From Blasia pusilla (taxonomy: Eukaryota; Marchantiophyta; Marchantiopsida; Blasiales), in assembly GCA_050084515.1 (NCBI GenBank), contig CM114275.1, positions 14,198,001-14,262,000 on the forward strand: DNA of 64,000 nucleotides, given 5' to 3'. The position numbers were made by a program, and so were the translations under genes. Numbering within the stretch: position 1 is the stretch's first letter; every line of letters begins with the position of its first letter. Below the pieces are notes generated by a model. The model did not search any database. It was not told the DNA's origin and saw nothing but the letters and a program-made list of their open reading frames with translations. Positions 46,731 to 58,695 of the stretch are shown here, one piece after another.

Positions 46731-47400
46731 ACGTGCTAGTAATATGATATCATCTGCATACAATAGAGCTTTGATGACAAAGTCCCCAAGCTTGACACCT
46801 TCACTATCACATTCCTCCAACCACTTTCCAATATCATTTATGAAAACTCCAAATAGAATAGGGGAGAGAGGGCAACCTTGAATGACTCCGATGGTACTCA
46901 AGATCTCTTGAGTTTGTGAACCTTTGATCTTGGCCCGAACGGAATGGTATAACGTGGCCACGGCTGCTAGGAGATTTGGTGGTACTCGGCATTCTGAGAT
47001 TCTAACATTTTTTTACGGGAAAATTGGTTTTCCTTTTCTATCTCTCGCTCTTGATAGAACGAGATATGACCAACCTTTGTAGCTTCAATATAAGATTTCA
47101 TTTTCACTTCTAAAGTTTCAACAACCTCATGCAATCCTGAACTATTGGGAGTAGTCTCTAATGATGATGCCTTCTCTTGAACATCTGCAACATATTTAGA
47201 AAGATTGAGCATCATACTAAAGCTATCTTTCAATAATTTCTTCAAAATCCCTTGCGGTGCCTTTAACTCTCGGATTTGAATATGTGTAAGGTTCAATTGA
47301 GAAGTTTTTACCTTGAATTCTTGTCGAAGCTCTTTCAATTCATGCAAGAGCACTTGCACTAGATTCAAGATTTCGTCTTGAGTAGTCATCTTGTAGTCGA
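46731..47400 (-). mobile_element. LINE copy j: ORF1 N-part fused to an RT fragment
   Basis: 47389-46990 reads the ORF1 start (TTQDEILNLVQVLLHELKEL) to the linker and KENQFSRKKM. After a few bases it joins RT at TACCACCAAATCTCC (VATLYHSVRAKIKGSQ, GCPLSPILFGVF, LLYADDIILLA), ending at 46731. The ORF1 C-part and the entire endonuclease are missing. The left limit at 47400 is a GGCGGCGGCGG tract. Confidence 0.85.
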
Positions 47401-47459
47401 CGGCTGCGGCGGCGGCGGAGGAGTACTAGGGTTGGGATAATTTCGGGCTACCGAACCTG

Positions 47460-47994
47460 GCCTTAAAAAAGACATATAAACATTTTATTTTTTTTCTTTT
47501 TTTCTCTCTTTTTTCTTTCTTTATCCAATCTTTTCTTTCTCCCAATTCATTTCTTTTCCCTTCCCATTTAACTCACCAATTCTCATTTTTTTAACTTCTT
47601 CAATTTTTTTTGGAAAATTTTCAATTCTTTACTCCATACTAAAATTTCTCCTCTACTTCTAATTTCCTTTTTTTTATTTCCCTCTAGGAAAAAAAACCCC
47701 CTCTATTTTTCTCTTCTTCTTTCCCTTCTTTTTTTTCCTTCTTTTTCCCATTAAGTTACATAATTCTCTTTTTGGTATCTTCTTTTCTTTTCTTTTTTAA
47801 ATGAAAATTTTAATTTATATTTTTGCGATGTGAGATGCACATAGTCGAGTGTTGATGGGTTATTCCCAAATGTGGAGAGAAGACCATTGGGTGTTATGTT
47901 TGCACGATGATGCCTTTCATGATGACGCTATACACTAACAAAAGCTCTTTAAACACTTTTTTATTTCGCGTGCATCGCACGTGCACCTTACTAG
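47460..47994 (+). mobile_element. Helitron-like 3' end with T-rich body
   Basis: The T/C-rich body matches 4870-5300. The last 90 bp (CTATACACTAACAAAAGCTC, TTTATTTCGCGTGCATCGCA, CGTGCACCTTACTAG then T) carries a GTGC/GCAC hairpin and a CTAG|T end as in 3616-4039. The 5' terminus was not found. Confidence 0.5.
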
Positions 47995-48027
47995 TTTTCT
48001 TTTATTGTAGAATTTGGATAGAAGTAA

Positions 48028-50809
48028 TCTATATTATAATGTGAGGAGGGGGTTACTTCTTTTGGTAATTCTTTCTTCCCAACGAAGTGATGCCCTTCTA
48101 CAAGTGGCAATATCAAATGTCCTCTTGTGAGAAAAAAATAAAAGAGGTCTAATTTATGGGGAACTGTCCATTTCCTTATATATTTGAACGAGGGAATAAG
48201 CTGGCCTTACTTTGAACGAGGGGAGATGTCATTTGATTTTCATCCCACACTAGTCAGATCTCTACTAAAAGATGAATCTTTTTTAACTAACTAGTCGTAG
48301 TAAGACACTTGTTATCTGACTCGCTTTAGGATGGCAAATAAATAAAGTCTGCTCTCTAACTTGGAGGAGACTCAACATTGTTGTCAAAGGAAGTGGTCTA
48401 TGAGGAACACAAATGGAGGCGATGACAAATTGAAGGTGGCGAGAGAAATAGAGGAAGCATCAATCGAACATTCCGTCTAGAAATTGCACCACAACTCAGT
48501 CACGAACCCGGAGGAAAACATAATTTCAAGGTAAATCTTTGTACACGGGCATTCTTACTAGCAATTCTAATCCATTATGACCCTGTGGATTACATCTCCG
48601 TCCTTCTTCCTCTCAGTAAGGCTTCGATTCCACGCATGAATTTGCAGCGGGGCGACACGAGTATGGGAAGCTCAGAATTTGAGAAACATGTCATTATTGC
48701 GCGAGGTAGAAATCGATTGGGGAGCACATGTATGTTTAGGCACCGAGACACCATTGCCATGCAGCTCACCATTGCTCTCCAATTTATCATGGCGGAAGGA
48801 ACAAAGCTGTCGAGTGTAGGTGTGTCTTTAGTTGTATCTACTCGATTGCAAAGACTTTCCAATTAGAAGCTGTGGAGTTCTCCGAATATGAACGAGAGAG
48901 TTTTAGGTGGACAAGTGCAGTTAGAACATATCCTACTGTCCCAAACGTGTGCTAGAGATTCAAATCGGTTTTGAGATCGAGGTTTGTATTCATCGGGCGA
49001 TAGGACATGAAGGTTTGCAGTGGTGCACATTTGTGCTACACCTTCTTGTGTTCTTTTTGGGTCAATAGGACATGGTGGTCAGGGACGTTGCTCGGATGTG
49101 CACGATTGACTGTATGTCCTGTCTTGAGCCAATAGTTATTGCAGCAGCCAAAACTCAAGAGTGAGGATCAGAAGCCTATACAACTAGCAGAATTGAAAAG
49201 GCTCATTACTCTGATTGTCATATCGACATCAGAATTACACATTTTTCATTCCCAAGATTGGCATTTGATGATTCTTTTCACTAGAAGGCCATTCCAATTT
49301 CTAGACGCGAATCCGGAAAGATATGAATTGGAAGAACAATTTGAGAGCCCTAAATTTCTTTGCCTTGAATTTCTCTGCACTTCCACTCCTAAATTTCCAT
49401 TGCGATGCAGCAGAGTACACGATGCATTGCCAAGGCGTCGGCAAGTTGTAGGGGGAGCTCACCTATCGATTACCCTCGGAAACACAACGGCTATGCGCAA
49501 GACCTCCAAGTACAGAAAACTCATCCCATCGATGTGAGTAATGAATGGGTTGCAAGAGTCCATAAGCTTTCAGTGCAACAATGATCTTCATTTAGACGCT
49601 CATGGGATTGTGAATTCGTTATTAGGAAACTTTGCTCTACTAATTCCTGGAGCTGAAGTCTGCTAGACCACCTCCACTCTAGTACAGTATAGTCTAGTCT
49701 AGTCCTGAGTAATCATTTATTTATGCATACTCTTAAACGCCTCAAGTCTCTTGTTCAGCGTAGGTAAGCTCTCTTGTTTATCGGGGGAAGAAGCCTCAAT
49801 TCCGTGAGTGAGTGGGTCGGTCCTTACGTTGGTCGTATCTTCGTTTCAGAGCACTTGGCTTCTTGCTAGGTTGTGCCTTCCTTCTACGGGCCTCTTGTCA
49901 TGTCAAGGTGGTTTTTGCTTACTCTTTGGAGTATGATTCTCATGGAAAATTCCATTATGGGCCACTGGTTTGTTAAGAGCTTCCCTGGATGAAAGCCACT
50001 TTTTTTTAAAAATTGACTATGCACCCTCTGGAGCCGGGGAGTTGAGATCTTGCAGGCATCCTTTTTTTTACTTTTCCTATTCAAATCGTACCCTTCCTGC
50101 CCCTCCACCTGAATTGGAGCCAACATTTTTGGACAAATTCGTCTGATTCGTCAAGAGTTCTAGGCATCGTGTTGCAATCCAACTAGAAAACGTTCTAGAT
50201 TGTAGTTAGTCTATATATGTGAAGGTCACTTATCTTCAGCCATGATTGTTTCCTGAGAGAAACGTATTGGCTTGTTCAGATTGTACATAGCCAATTTAAA
50301 ATGAGCTTTGACACTAATCGACGATAAGGTTGGAAACGACCCAACCACTTGAGGCGCAGATTAATGTCATCCTTTCCAGACTTGGTAGAATCTAGCTTAG
50401 AAAATGGAATACTGGAAAGAATTTCCACGTCTCTTTTGATCATAGCTTCATAGGCTCACATTACAACTTCATCTTCTCAGTTGGATTTAAACAAACGTGG
50501 AACTCAGACTTTAGTATCCAATATCCTCCATCTACTTCTTTCACTCTTGGAATCAATCGAGAGGGTTTTTCAACAGCTATTGCGGCCTCTTTGATTGTAA
50601 TGGGACCCTACGAAGCAATGGGCAACTCTCTTTGATGTTAAAGCTTTCAACACTTTTCTCGACGCTGCAATTCTCACGTCTAAGAACTCTGACGATAACC
50701 AGTTAAGAGGAACCTAACTGTGGAAATTGGATATTGTTATGTATCTTATGTCAAATTTTATATATGCTAAATTCAGATGTCCTGTGCATCGCACGTGCAT
50801 TCTTACTAG
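48028..50809 (+). mobile_element. Candidate 2.8-kb non-autonomous Helitron
   Basis: It starts A|TCTATATTATAATGTGAGG at 48028, only 33 bp after the previous Helitron end. It ends in CTGTGCATCGCACGTGCATT then CTTACTAG|T at 50809, with the hairpin in the right place. A weaker internal end (CACGGGCATTCTTACTAG) lies at 48544-48561, so two stacked elements are possible. Inside, short frames (48585-48866, 49139-49537) match nothing I know and could be captured host exons. There is no Rep/helicase. Confidence 0.45.
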
Positions 50810-50810
50810 T

Positions 50811-51659
50811 ACAAATAATTTTAAGTGTGTAAATGGAATCCATATAATTAAAAGAGGACCGGACTTGGAGACTCCAATATGACCTATGCTATGCATGGGA
50901 ATTAGGCTAGTATACTAGTTTCTCCACCCTTTCTTTGAGAGGGTGGAGAAATTAGTTATTAAATTCGTGTAATGGATATGCTAGATGATGAGAAAAGAAA
51001 ATTGGGAGTATATCTAGGGGCCATACAAATTTAGGCCAAGATAGTAAGAGCACAAAAACCTAGAAATCTAGATTTTTGTTCTAATGAAATTGGATTGGTA
51101 GGATTATAATGGCATACCGGGCCAGACACGATTGGAAATATGGTCCAATTAACCTCTCATAAATTAAGAAAGTGGTTGGAATAAGGTCACACGAATCCAA
51201 AAATAAGGTCAAATTATTTTTTTACGGATTAAGAAAGTGATTGAGGTAAGGTCACACGAATCCAAGAAAATGTATCGTGGTAAAAAAATTAATCTACGGT
51301 ATGAAAAATCATACAAACCCAAGATGATGTGTTGGATAGCCTATAAAGCAAAAAAAAACCACGCACATATGTAGGGGCCGTGATAAATATTAAAATTAAA
51401 CGAGGAAAATAAATAAATAATATTTCAAGAAGGGAAGGAAAAAAAATTTGACAATGAAGTGCAAAAAGATGACAAACCAACACAATTCAACGAGTAAGGC
51501 AATCCATAATCTAAAATAAGACTCACATGGACATTAGTGATTGGTTAGACGTGAATGGATGATGGGATGAGCGATCCCCAATCACTTCAGCTCGACGTAT
51601 CACAAAAGTTTATGCATGTTGTAAGGCCATCTAGATGCATCTCTGAAAATAATTAGTGA
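50811..51659. other. Unassigned AT-rich stretch
   Basis: No gene is seen. AAGGTCACACGAATCCAA recurs at 51186 and 51250, and GATTAAGAAAGTG-type text near both, a short imperfect duplication of about 65 bp. Confidence 0.35.
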
Positions 51660-51910
51660 ATATTGCCACATCTGTCGTGCGCATACACATCGCTACAAAA
51701 TCCACATCGTCGATCACATCCACACCACACAACATCGATCTTCCCAACATATGGGTAGATCCACACACATACAAAAAAGAACTCATTCATGTACATCGAG
51801 ACCGCAAAATCGAAGTAAAATGGCTCACACCACTAACTCCACTCTCGAATCTACATGAGTATATCGAGCCACATCCACCCTCTGCTATGAGGGAATTTTG
51901 ACACTAGCAC
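51660..51910 (-). repeat. PHD-repeat tail fragment (copy 2)
   Basis: CGTGCGCATACACATCGCTA, CACATCCACACCACACAACA, CTTCCCAACATATGGGTAGA and CTCATTCATGTACATC are the reverse complement of 62750-62870. The finger part itself is absent. 51911-52205 holds nothing recognisable. Confidence 0.6.
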
Positions 51911-52322
51911 CCTAGTTCCTATACACACACAAGCAAGAGAGATTCCAAAGGCCCAACATGAGAAAGATGGCTTGAGAAGGCCATCTCTCCTTCTCTTATA
52001 GCCTTGGAAAGAACCAAAAGGCTCTTCCCCAAAAATGGTCATCCCAAGGACAATCTACGTGCATAAGTTACCGGGATAACCGTGGACACAATCACCTCGC
52101 TGAAAGAGCAAAATAGAGGAATCGTAAAAAGTAATGCAACCGAACTATCATCAACCTCATCTGATACCTCGAGAAAAATTTACACAAAAAAAACCCATTA
52201 ACCCTTTATATGGTAAATGGTAAATAGATCAAGCCTGTGGGACCCAAAGGGTCAAAAGGCTGAAAAACACATTACAAGTCATTCATTCACTGACCCTGAA
52301 AAAAGATCGTTAAGACCTTCTC

Positions 52323-55300
52323 CTAGCTACAACCTAGAGCACTTGAGCGATGAATAATGACGTCCCTAATATAACAACCTAAATCATACGGCACTAGCTG
52401 TAGTAAAGAATAGAAATTCTCCACATCTATTTTATGAGCTAGTCTAATCTCTTCATACCTTGGACATGTAACAAACACATGCTCTTCATCCTCAATATTT
52501 TCTCCGTCACACAACCTACAAATTCGTTCACTTCTATCAATTTTAAACCATCGTCCTTCCTCAATTCCTAGCCTATGAGACCTAGTTCTATGACGTGCGA
52601 TAATATGTCGTAAGAACGTGGAGATCCCTGCAAGTAGGTATCCTTGTTCACAATATAAAAGCATAGGATTAACATGAAGTTGATAAAACTCCATTTTGGT
52701 GTCCGAACTGCTCCAAATGATGTTGAGAGATTGCTTCTGTAGATGCTCACGGAGGGCCATCGGTTTCAAGTCCCAATCGCGTTCCGCCACATTCCACTTT
52801 GAAGACCAAGTCACCACATCCGCCATCCACCCTATGGAACGTGTGGCTCGGAAAGCTTGATGAGGGAGGCGAGAAACATCAAGAGATATCACCCTTGCGA
52901 TGTAAGTGATGATCAAGTAAAGAGCCGACTTCTAGAGGAAAAAACTGTTTCCGCAAGAAGAATAGCATATGGAGTTTGGTTTCTACACCCCAATTCTTCT
53001 GTAGAAAGATCTTTTGCACTCTTTCCACGCGCTCCCAACCTGTCTTCTTACAACAAGGGCCCCAAACTTGGGTCCCATATAAGATCACCGGCAACACTAA
53101 GCTCCTAAATAAGAATTTCCTAAGACTCCAAGACACAAGATGAGCTCTTCTACACCGGTTTAAAAATGAATACAGAGCTTTATAACCAGCTTCTACTCTC
53201 TTTTGCACACAAAGTGCCCAAGTATAGTCATGAGAGAAATCGATGCCTAGATATTTGTAACTCTTCACTTGTTCTAATTGTAGACCTTTGTAAAAGAACG
53301 AGAACTTGGATCTAGTACCCACTATAATGACTTTAGATTGTCCATATTAACCTTCATCTGATTCTGGGTACAAAACCTTGCCAAAGTGTCGAGGTGCTTT
53401 TGTAAACTAATGCCATCACGTGCTAGTAATATGATATCATCTGCATACAATAGAGCTTTGATGACAAAGTCCCCAAGCTTGACACCTTCACTATCACATT
53501 CCTCCAATCACTTTTCGATATCATCTATGAAAACTCCAAAAGTGTAGGGGAGAGAGGCAACCTTGAATGACTCAATGGTACTCAAGATCTCTTGAGTTTG
53601 TGGACCTTGATCTTGGCCCCGAACGGAATGGTATAACGTGGTACGGCGCTAGGAGATTTGGTGGTACTCCAATGGCTTGACCTTTCCCATAAGAGCATCA
53701 CGAGATCTGATATCAAAAGCTTTCTTGAAATCGATGAAGCCGCAAAACAAAGCTTTTCCATTGCTCTTAGATTTCTCCCATAAAACACGCAAGGCCAAGA
53801 TATGGTCGATGGTGTTGTATGTTGGACGGAAACCAGCTTGGACCCGTGCTCTCTTTTGTAAAGTCTCTGTCCATTTGCTCAACTTCGACTCTACCAATTT
53901 CCCAAACAACTTGGCAAAAACACTACCTACCATGATAGTGCGATAGTTTGTCACCAAGTCTTTCCTTCCTGATTTGTGAATAGGAACAATCTCCCGTAGC
54001 GACCAGGTTGAAGGAAAACCATAAATAGCAGCATCACCGAATACTTTAGTGAGGATCGGTCCAATATAATCTCCTCCCCACTTGAAAAGTTCAATAGAAA
54101 GACCATCCAAATCCTCACATTTACCATTCGCCAATCTTCTTAGTTGAGTCATCACCTCTCCTTCAGAGAATAAGCCAGGTATTCCTTCACAACGTGGCAT
54201 AGATGTAGCATCGGGGAAGAAATAGAGCTTTTCGGCAAAAAATATCAAAGACTTGGGATCAAGAATAGGTTTTGAAGACCGTACTACTAACCGTCTCCAA
54301 AATGATTTGGGGTCCTCATGCAGCTTCCTTCTCAAGGACTCTTGTTTCCGACGCAAGAAATCTCGTTTCTTAGATTTCACCAAGTATTTGTAAAGGCTCG
54401 TCATAATAAGCCGACTTGGGATATCCAAAGATTTATCAACTGATCATGCCCTTGCTTGCTTGCATTCAGAGTCAAACCACCCATTACAAGGCACCCACCT
54501 AGCACTTCTATCCCTGTGGTGTGAAAAGAACCTAGATGCACTATTTTTGAGCAGTTCGGTTAGTTGCATACTTGCCGTGTTTGGATCCGGGCTCCATACA
54601 ATGCGAGTCAAGAGCTCTTGGAAATGTAGCATATAAAGATCTCTTTTTACCAGGATCTAAGCGAAACTTGGGAGAAGCTAAAATAGATTGACATGTCGAG
54701 AGAGGAATTGGCTTTGACAGTGAGAGAGTAAACAAGAGAGGTGCATGATTTGATTCAGGCTGAGGTTCTAGAATAGCAAATGTAGAGATAAGAGAACTAT
54801 CAGCGGGCGAGGAGAGAAGATAATCGATGGTGCTAGCGCCGGTAGAGGAGAAACACGTATTGGAGTGAGAGTTGGGAAAATGAGAGGTTCCATTAAGAAC
54901 TTTCAAATTACAAGTGGCTCTAAAGGTTAAAAAATACTCTATCAAAGGATTTGTAGAAAGATCTGAAGAGATTCTAGACCACAAACCATCCTCATATTCT
55001 TCGAGAAGAGGAGAAATCAAGGAATCACTGAATTGGGTAAATTGAGCAGTACGTGTGCGAGCATTGAAATCTCGAACTAGAAAGACTTCACCTTTGCTTT
55101 GATATTTGAGAACATCCCCAATAAGTCGATGGAACGGTTGACTTCGATTGTGAGTGCATGTTGAGTAGATAGGCATGGAGAGTGGTGCAAAATAACAAAT
55201 TGCCAAAAAACAATAAGATCCCCCAACCAAACCAAGACGTAGCCAATGATATTGGCCCCCGATATCTTGATCTTCTAGATGTATGAGAGGTAGATATTGA

Positions 55301-55512
55301 GACCTGATGAAAGTAACAATACCGCCATAACCCCTTCCTGCCCGTTGCCTTCTTAGATTCCATGTCGATCCCACCAAAGGAAACCCTTGCATCTCTGCAA
55401 TCGTATTGCTCTCATGTTCCCAAGTCTCCATAGTATTGATAATATCCGCCATCTCCCAAATTGGTAGAGCATTCACATACTTTGTTGTTGAAAGGCCTCT
55501 TATATTCCACAT
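52323..55512 (-). pseudogene. LINE ORF2 (copy k): endonuclease, RT, CCHC finger
   Basis: Reverse transcription and target nicking. The start at MWNIRGL (55512) is 24 nt after, and in frame with, the ORF1 TAG. The endonuclease reads TWEHESNTIAEMQGF, GGIVTFIRSQYLPL, VFLVRDFNAR (G of GDFN changed), STIDYLLSS and APLLFTLSLS. RT from about 54430 reads WSLREIVPIHKSGRKDLVTN, QAGFRPTYNTIDHI, LFCGFIDFKKAFDI, a damaged GCPLSP region (53530-53640 has several 1-nt losses) and LLYADDIILLA near 53430. The C-terminal part has YLGIDFSHDY, VLPVILYGTQVWGP and the finger at about 52460-52520. No RNase H domain is seen. Confidence 0.85.
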
Positions 55513-55536
55513 CAACACTCTCAGCTTCTTGGATTG

Positions 55537-56291
55537 CTAGGTTGATAACTCTCTTTTTCTCTGGGTAATATTTGCTCGACCATCGCGTAGATAAGCAATA
55601 AAACCTGCTTCTTGAGCCTCTTTGACCTTTGCAAGCTCCTTTCTCCTAGCTTTGACTTGTAGAGGTGTGAGATCAGGATCCAACCATATCCTTCGTCCTT
55701 TGAGAATGGCCTTGTTAGCCATGGCAGTATCACGTTGAGTTTGATCAACAAACTTGACTAGAATGGCACGAGGTTGTGTGCCCGTTTTCCCAATACGAAA
55801 AGCTTGAGCCAAGTTCGGGTTATGAACATGAAAGGTATCAACCAAGAACTTGGTGACAACACTCTTCACCACTTCGCTCTCTGTTTCCGCAAACCTGAGA
55901 TTCTTATATTCTTTCTACGGGCAAATTGGTTTTCTTTTTCTATCTCTTGCTCTTGACAGAAAGAGATATGAGCAACCTTTGTAGCTTCAGCATAAGATTT
56001 CATTTTCACTTCTTAAGTTTCCACAACCTCATGCAATCCTGAACTATTGGGAGTAGTCACCAAGGATGATGCCTTCTCTTGAACATCCACAATAGATTTG
56101 GAAAGATCGAGCATCACACTAGAACTATCTTTCAAAACTTTCTTCAAAACCTCTTGCGTTGCCTTCAACTCTCGGATTTGAATATGTGCATGGTTTAATT
56201 GAAAAGTTTGTACCTTGAATTCTTGTCGAAGCTCTTTCAATTCATGCAAGACCACTTGCACTAGTTTCAAGATTTCGTCTTGAGTAGACAT
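55537..56291 (-). pseudogene. LINE ORF1 protein (copy k)
   Basis: 755 nt against 756 in copies c and i: one G is lost near 55893, shifting the RNA-binding half. The N-part MSTQDEILKLVQVVLHELKE is coiled coil. There is a TAA after VVET near 56015. The C-part LAQAFRIGKTGTQPRAILVK and KELAKVKEAQEAGFIAYL is well kept. It ends ACCTAG followed by CAATCC. Confidence 0.8.
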
Positions 56292-56344
56292 CCTGTAGTC
56301 GACTTCACTGCATCCCAGAAAGTACAATTGAATCTCCAACACCA

Positions 56345-56840
56345 CACAACTTCTGCTCTAGAAATCGGTTGTACTTTCAATTTGGAGGGCTCAAACTTCT
56401 CTAGACACTCCATGTTGTCTCCAAATCTCAGCTTGAAATAACACTCCACCTCAAAGTTATGGCCTCGGCAAGATTCAGATCTGAAATCCTCAAATCTAGA
56501 AGGGCAGAAACTCAAATCTCTCACAACTTCGCGTGTATAACTCGGTTGTGCTTGCAATTCTGAGGGCTAGGGAACCTTCTTATATTCCACGTTGCTTCCA
56601 AATCTCAGCTTGAAATGACACTCCACCTCAAAGTTATGGCCTCGGCAAGATTCAGATCTGAAATCCCAAATCAAATCTAGTATAACTCGGTTGTGCTTGA
56701 AATTCTCAAATCTCGTTCTTTCAAATCTCAGCTTGAAATGACACTGTCATAAGTTATGGTTGTGCTTGATCTGAAATCCTCAAATCTAGAAGGGGCTCAA
56801 AGGGCGCGTGTATAACTTCGGTTGTGCTTATGAGAGGAAG
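56345..56840 (-). promoter_or_regulatory. LINE 5' monomers (copy k), two units plus remnants
   Basis: CTGAAATCC occurs at 56481 and 56658, exactly 177 bp apart, with GGCCTCGGCAAGATTCAGAT before each. A third, shortened unit lies at 56690-56830. The array ends at an AT-rich spacer, 56841-56929, which separates it from the divergent array of copy l. Confidence 0.75.
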
Positions 56841-56929
56841 AGAGGAGAGTCTCTCTTCTAAAAATGATAAAATCCTTAAACTCTCTTCAAAACTTTCTTC
56901 TATTTTTTAAGATTCTCTTCTATCTAGGC

Positions 56930-57840
56930 AAGCACAATCGAGTTATATACACAACGTTATGAGGGATTTGAGTTTCTGCTCTTCTAGATTTGAGGATTTC
57001 AGATCTAAATCTTGCGGAGGCCATAACTCTAAGGTTGAGTGTCATATGAAGCTGAGATTTCGAGGCAACGTGAAAAGTAAAGAGTTGCCCTAGCCCTCAA
57101 AATTTCAAGCACAACCGAGTTATACACACGAAGTTGTGAAAGATTTAAATTTCTGCTCTTCTAGATTTGAGGATTTCAGATCCGAATCTTGCGGAGGCCA
57201 TAACTCTAAGGTCAAGTTTCTAATGAATCTCATATTTGGAGGCAACGTGGTGTGTAAGGATTTTCCTTAGCCCTCAAAATTGCAAGCACAACAAAGTTAT
57301 ACACACGAAATTGTGAGAGATTTTAATTTCTGCTTTTCTAGATTTGAGGATTTTAGATCTGAATTTTGTGGAGGCCATAACTTTGAAGTCAAGAGTCATA
57401 TGAAGCTGAGATTTGATGGCAATGTGTAATATAAAAAAGATCCCTAGCCCTCAAAATTGCAAGCACAATGAGTTATACACACGAAGTTGTAAGAGATTTG
57501 AGTTTCTACCCTTCTAGATTTGAGGATTTCAGATGTGAATCTTGTGGAAGCCATAACTCTATGGTCAAGTGTCATATGAAACTGAAATTTAGAGGAAACG
57601 TGGAATGTAAGGAGTTTCCTTAGCTCTCAAAAGTTCAAGCAGAACCGAGTTGTACACACGACGTTTTGAAATATTTTAGTTTCTACTCTTCTAAATTTGA
57701 GGATTTTAGATCTGAATCTTGCGGAGGCCATAACTTTGAGGTGGAGTGTCATATGATGCTCAGATTTTGACATAACGTGAAGTGTCAAGAGGTGTCATAA
57801 CCCTCGGAATTTCAAGTACAACCAAATTCTAGTGCAGAAG
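56930..57840 (+). promoter_or_regulatory. LINE 5' monomer array, five units (copy l)
   Basis: TTCTGCTCTT or variants lie at 56974, 57151, 57328, 57504 and 57681: spacings 177, 177, 176 and 177. Each unit has GATTTGAGGATTTCAGATC, GGCCATAACTC, AAGCTGAGATTT, CAAGCACAACCGAGTTATAC and ACACGAAGTTGT. Units are 80-90% alike by eye. The last unit leads into GGAGATTCGGTTATAC, about 60 bp before ORF1. Confidence 0.85.
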
Positions 57841-57917
57841 TTGTGTGGTGTTGGAGATTCGGTTATACTCTATTGGAGGTCGTGCAATATCTGGGATGTA
57901 GTGAAGTCGACTACATG

Positions 57918-58671
57918 ATGACTACTCAAGACGAAATCTTGAATCTAGTGCAAGTGGTCTTACATGAATTGAAAGAGCTTCGACAAGAATTCAAGGTACA
58001 AAATTCTCAATTAAACTTTGCATATATTCAAATCCGAGAGTTGAAGGCAAGGCAAGAGGTTTTGAAGAAATGTTCAAAGATAGTTCTAGTGTGATGCTCG
58101 ATCTTTCCAAATCTGTTGCGGATGTTCAAAAAAAGGCATCATCCTTGATGACTACTCCCAATAGTTCAGGACTGCATGAGGTTGTTGAAACTTTAGAAGT
58201 GAAAATGAAATCTTATGCTGAAACTACAAAGGTTGCTCACATCTCTTTCTGTCAAGAGCAAGAGATAGAAAAGGAAAACCAATTTGCCCGTACAAAGAAT
58301 GTGAGAATCTCAAGTTTACCGGAAACAGAGAGCAAAGAGGTGAAGAGTGTTGTAACCAAGTTCTTGGTTGATACACTTCATGTTTATAACCCAAACTTGG
58401 CTCAAGCTTTTCGTATTGGGAAAACGAGCACACAACCTCGCGCCATTCTAGTCAAGTTTGTTGATCAAACTCAATGTGATACTGCCATGGCTAACAAGGC
58501 CATTCTCAAAGGACGAGGATATGGTTGGATCCTGATCTCACACCTCTACAAGTCAAAGCTAGGAGAAAGGAGCTTGCAAAGGTCAAAGAGGCTCAAGAAG
58601 CAGGTTTTATTGCTTATCTACGCGATGGTCGAGCAAATGTTACCCAGAGAAAAAGAGAGTTATCAACCTAG
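57918..58671 (+). pseudogene. LINE ORF1 protein (copy l)
   Basis: 754 nt, two single-base losses relative to the 756-nt frame (near 58070 and 58517). There are two adjacent ATGs (57915, 57918); the second matches the other copies. It has the coiled coil (VQVVLHELKELRQEFKVQNS), linker and RNA-binding region (LAQAFRIGKTSTQPRAILVK). No premature stop lies inside the three frame segments, so this is the least stop-laden ORF1 here. It ends CAACCTAG then CAATCC. Confidence 0.8.
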
Positions 58672-58695
58672 CAATCCAAGAAGCTGAGAGTGTTG

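Larger units (their letters stand above)
52206..56840 (-). mobile_element. LINE copy k: full-length layout
   Basis: This is the most complete copy. From right to left it has monomers (56840-56345), ORF1 (56291-55537), ORF2 (55512-52323) with all domains, 3' UTR and the tail TGGTAAATGGTAAATAG at 52206. Length is about 4.6 kb. It lies head-to-head with copy l. Small indels break both ORFs, but it is the best template for a family consensus. Confidence 0.9.

Noticed and set aside
56345-57840. 177-bp repeats as a centromeric satellite or CRISPR-like array
   Set aside because: The period is typical of plant satellites, but arrays have five units or fewer and always sit at LINE 5' ends in LINE orientation. 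There is no repeat-spacer structure, and the context is eukaryotic.
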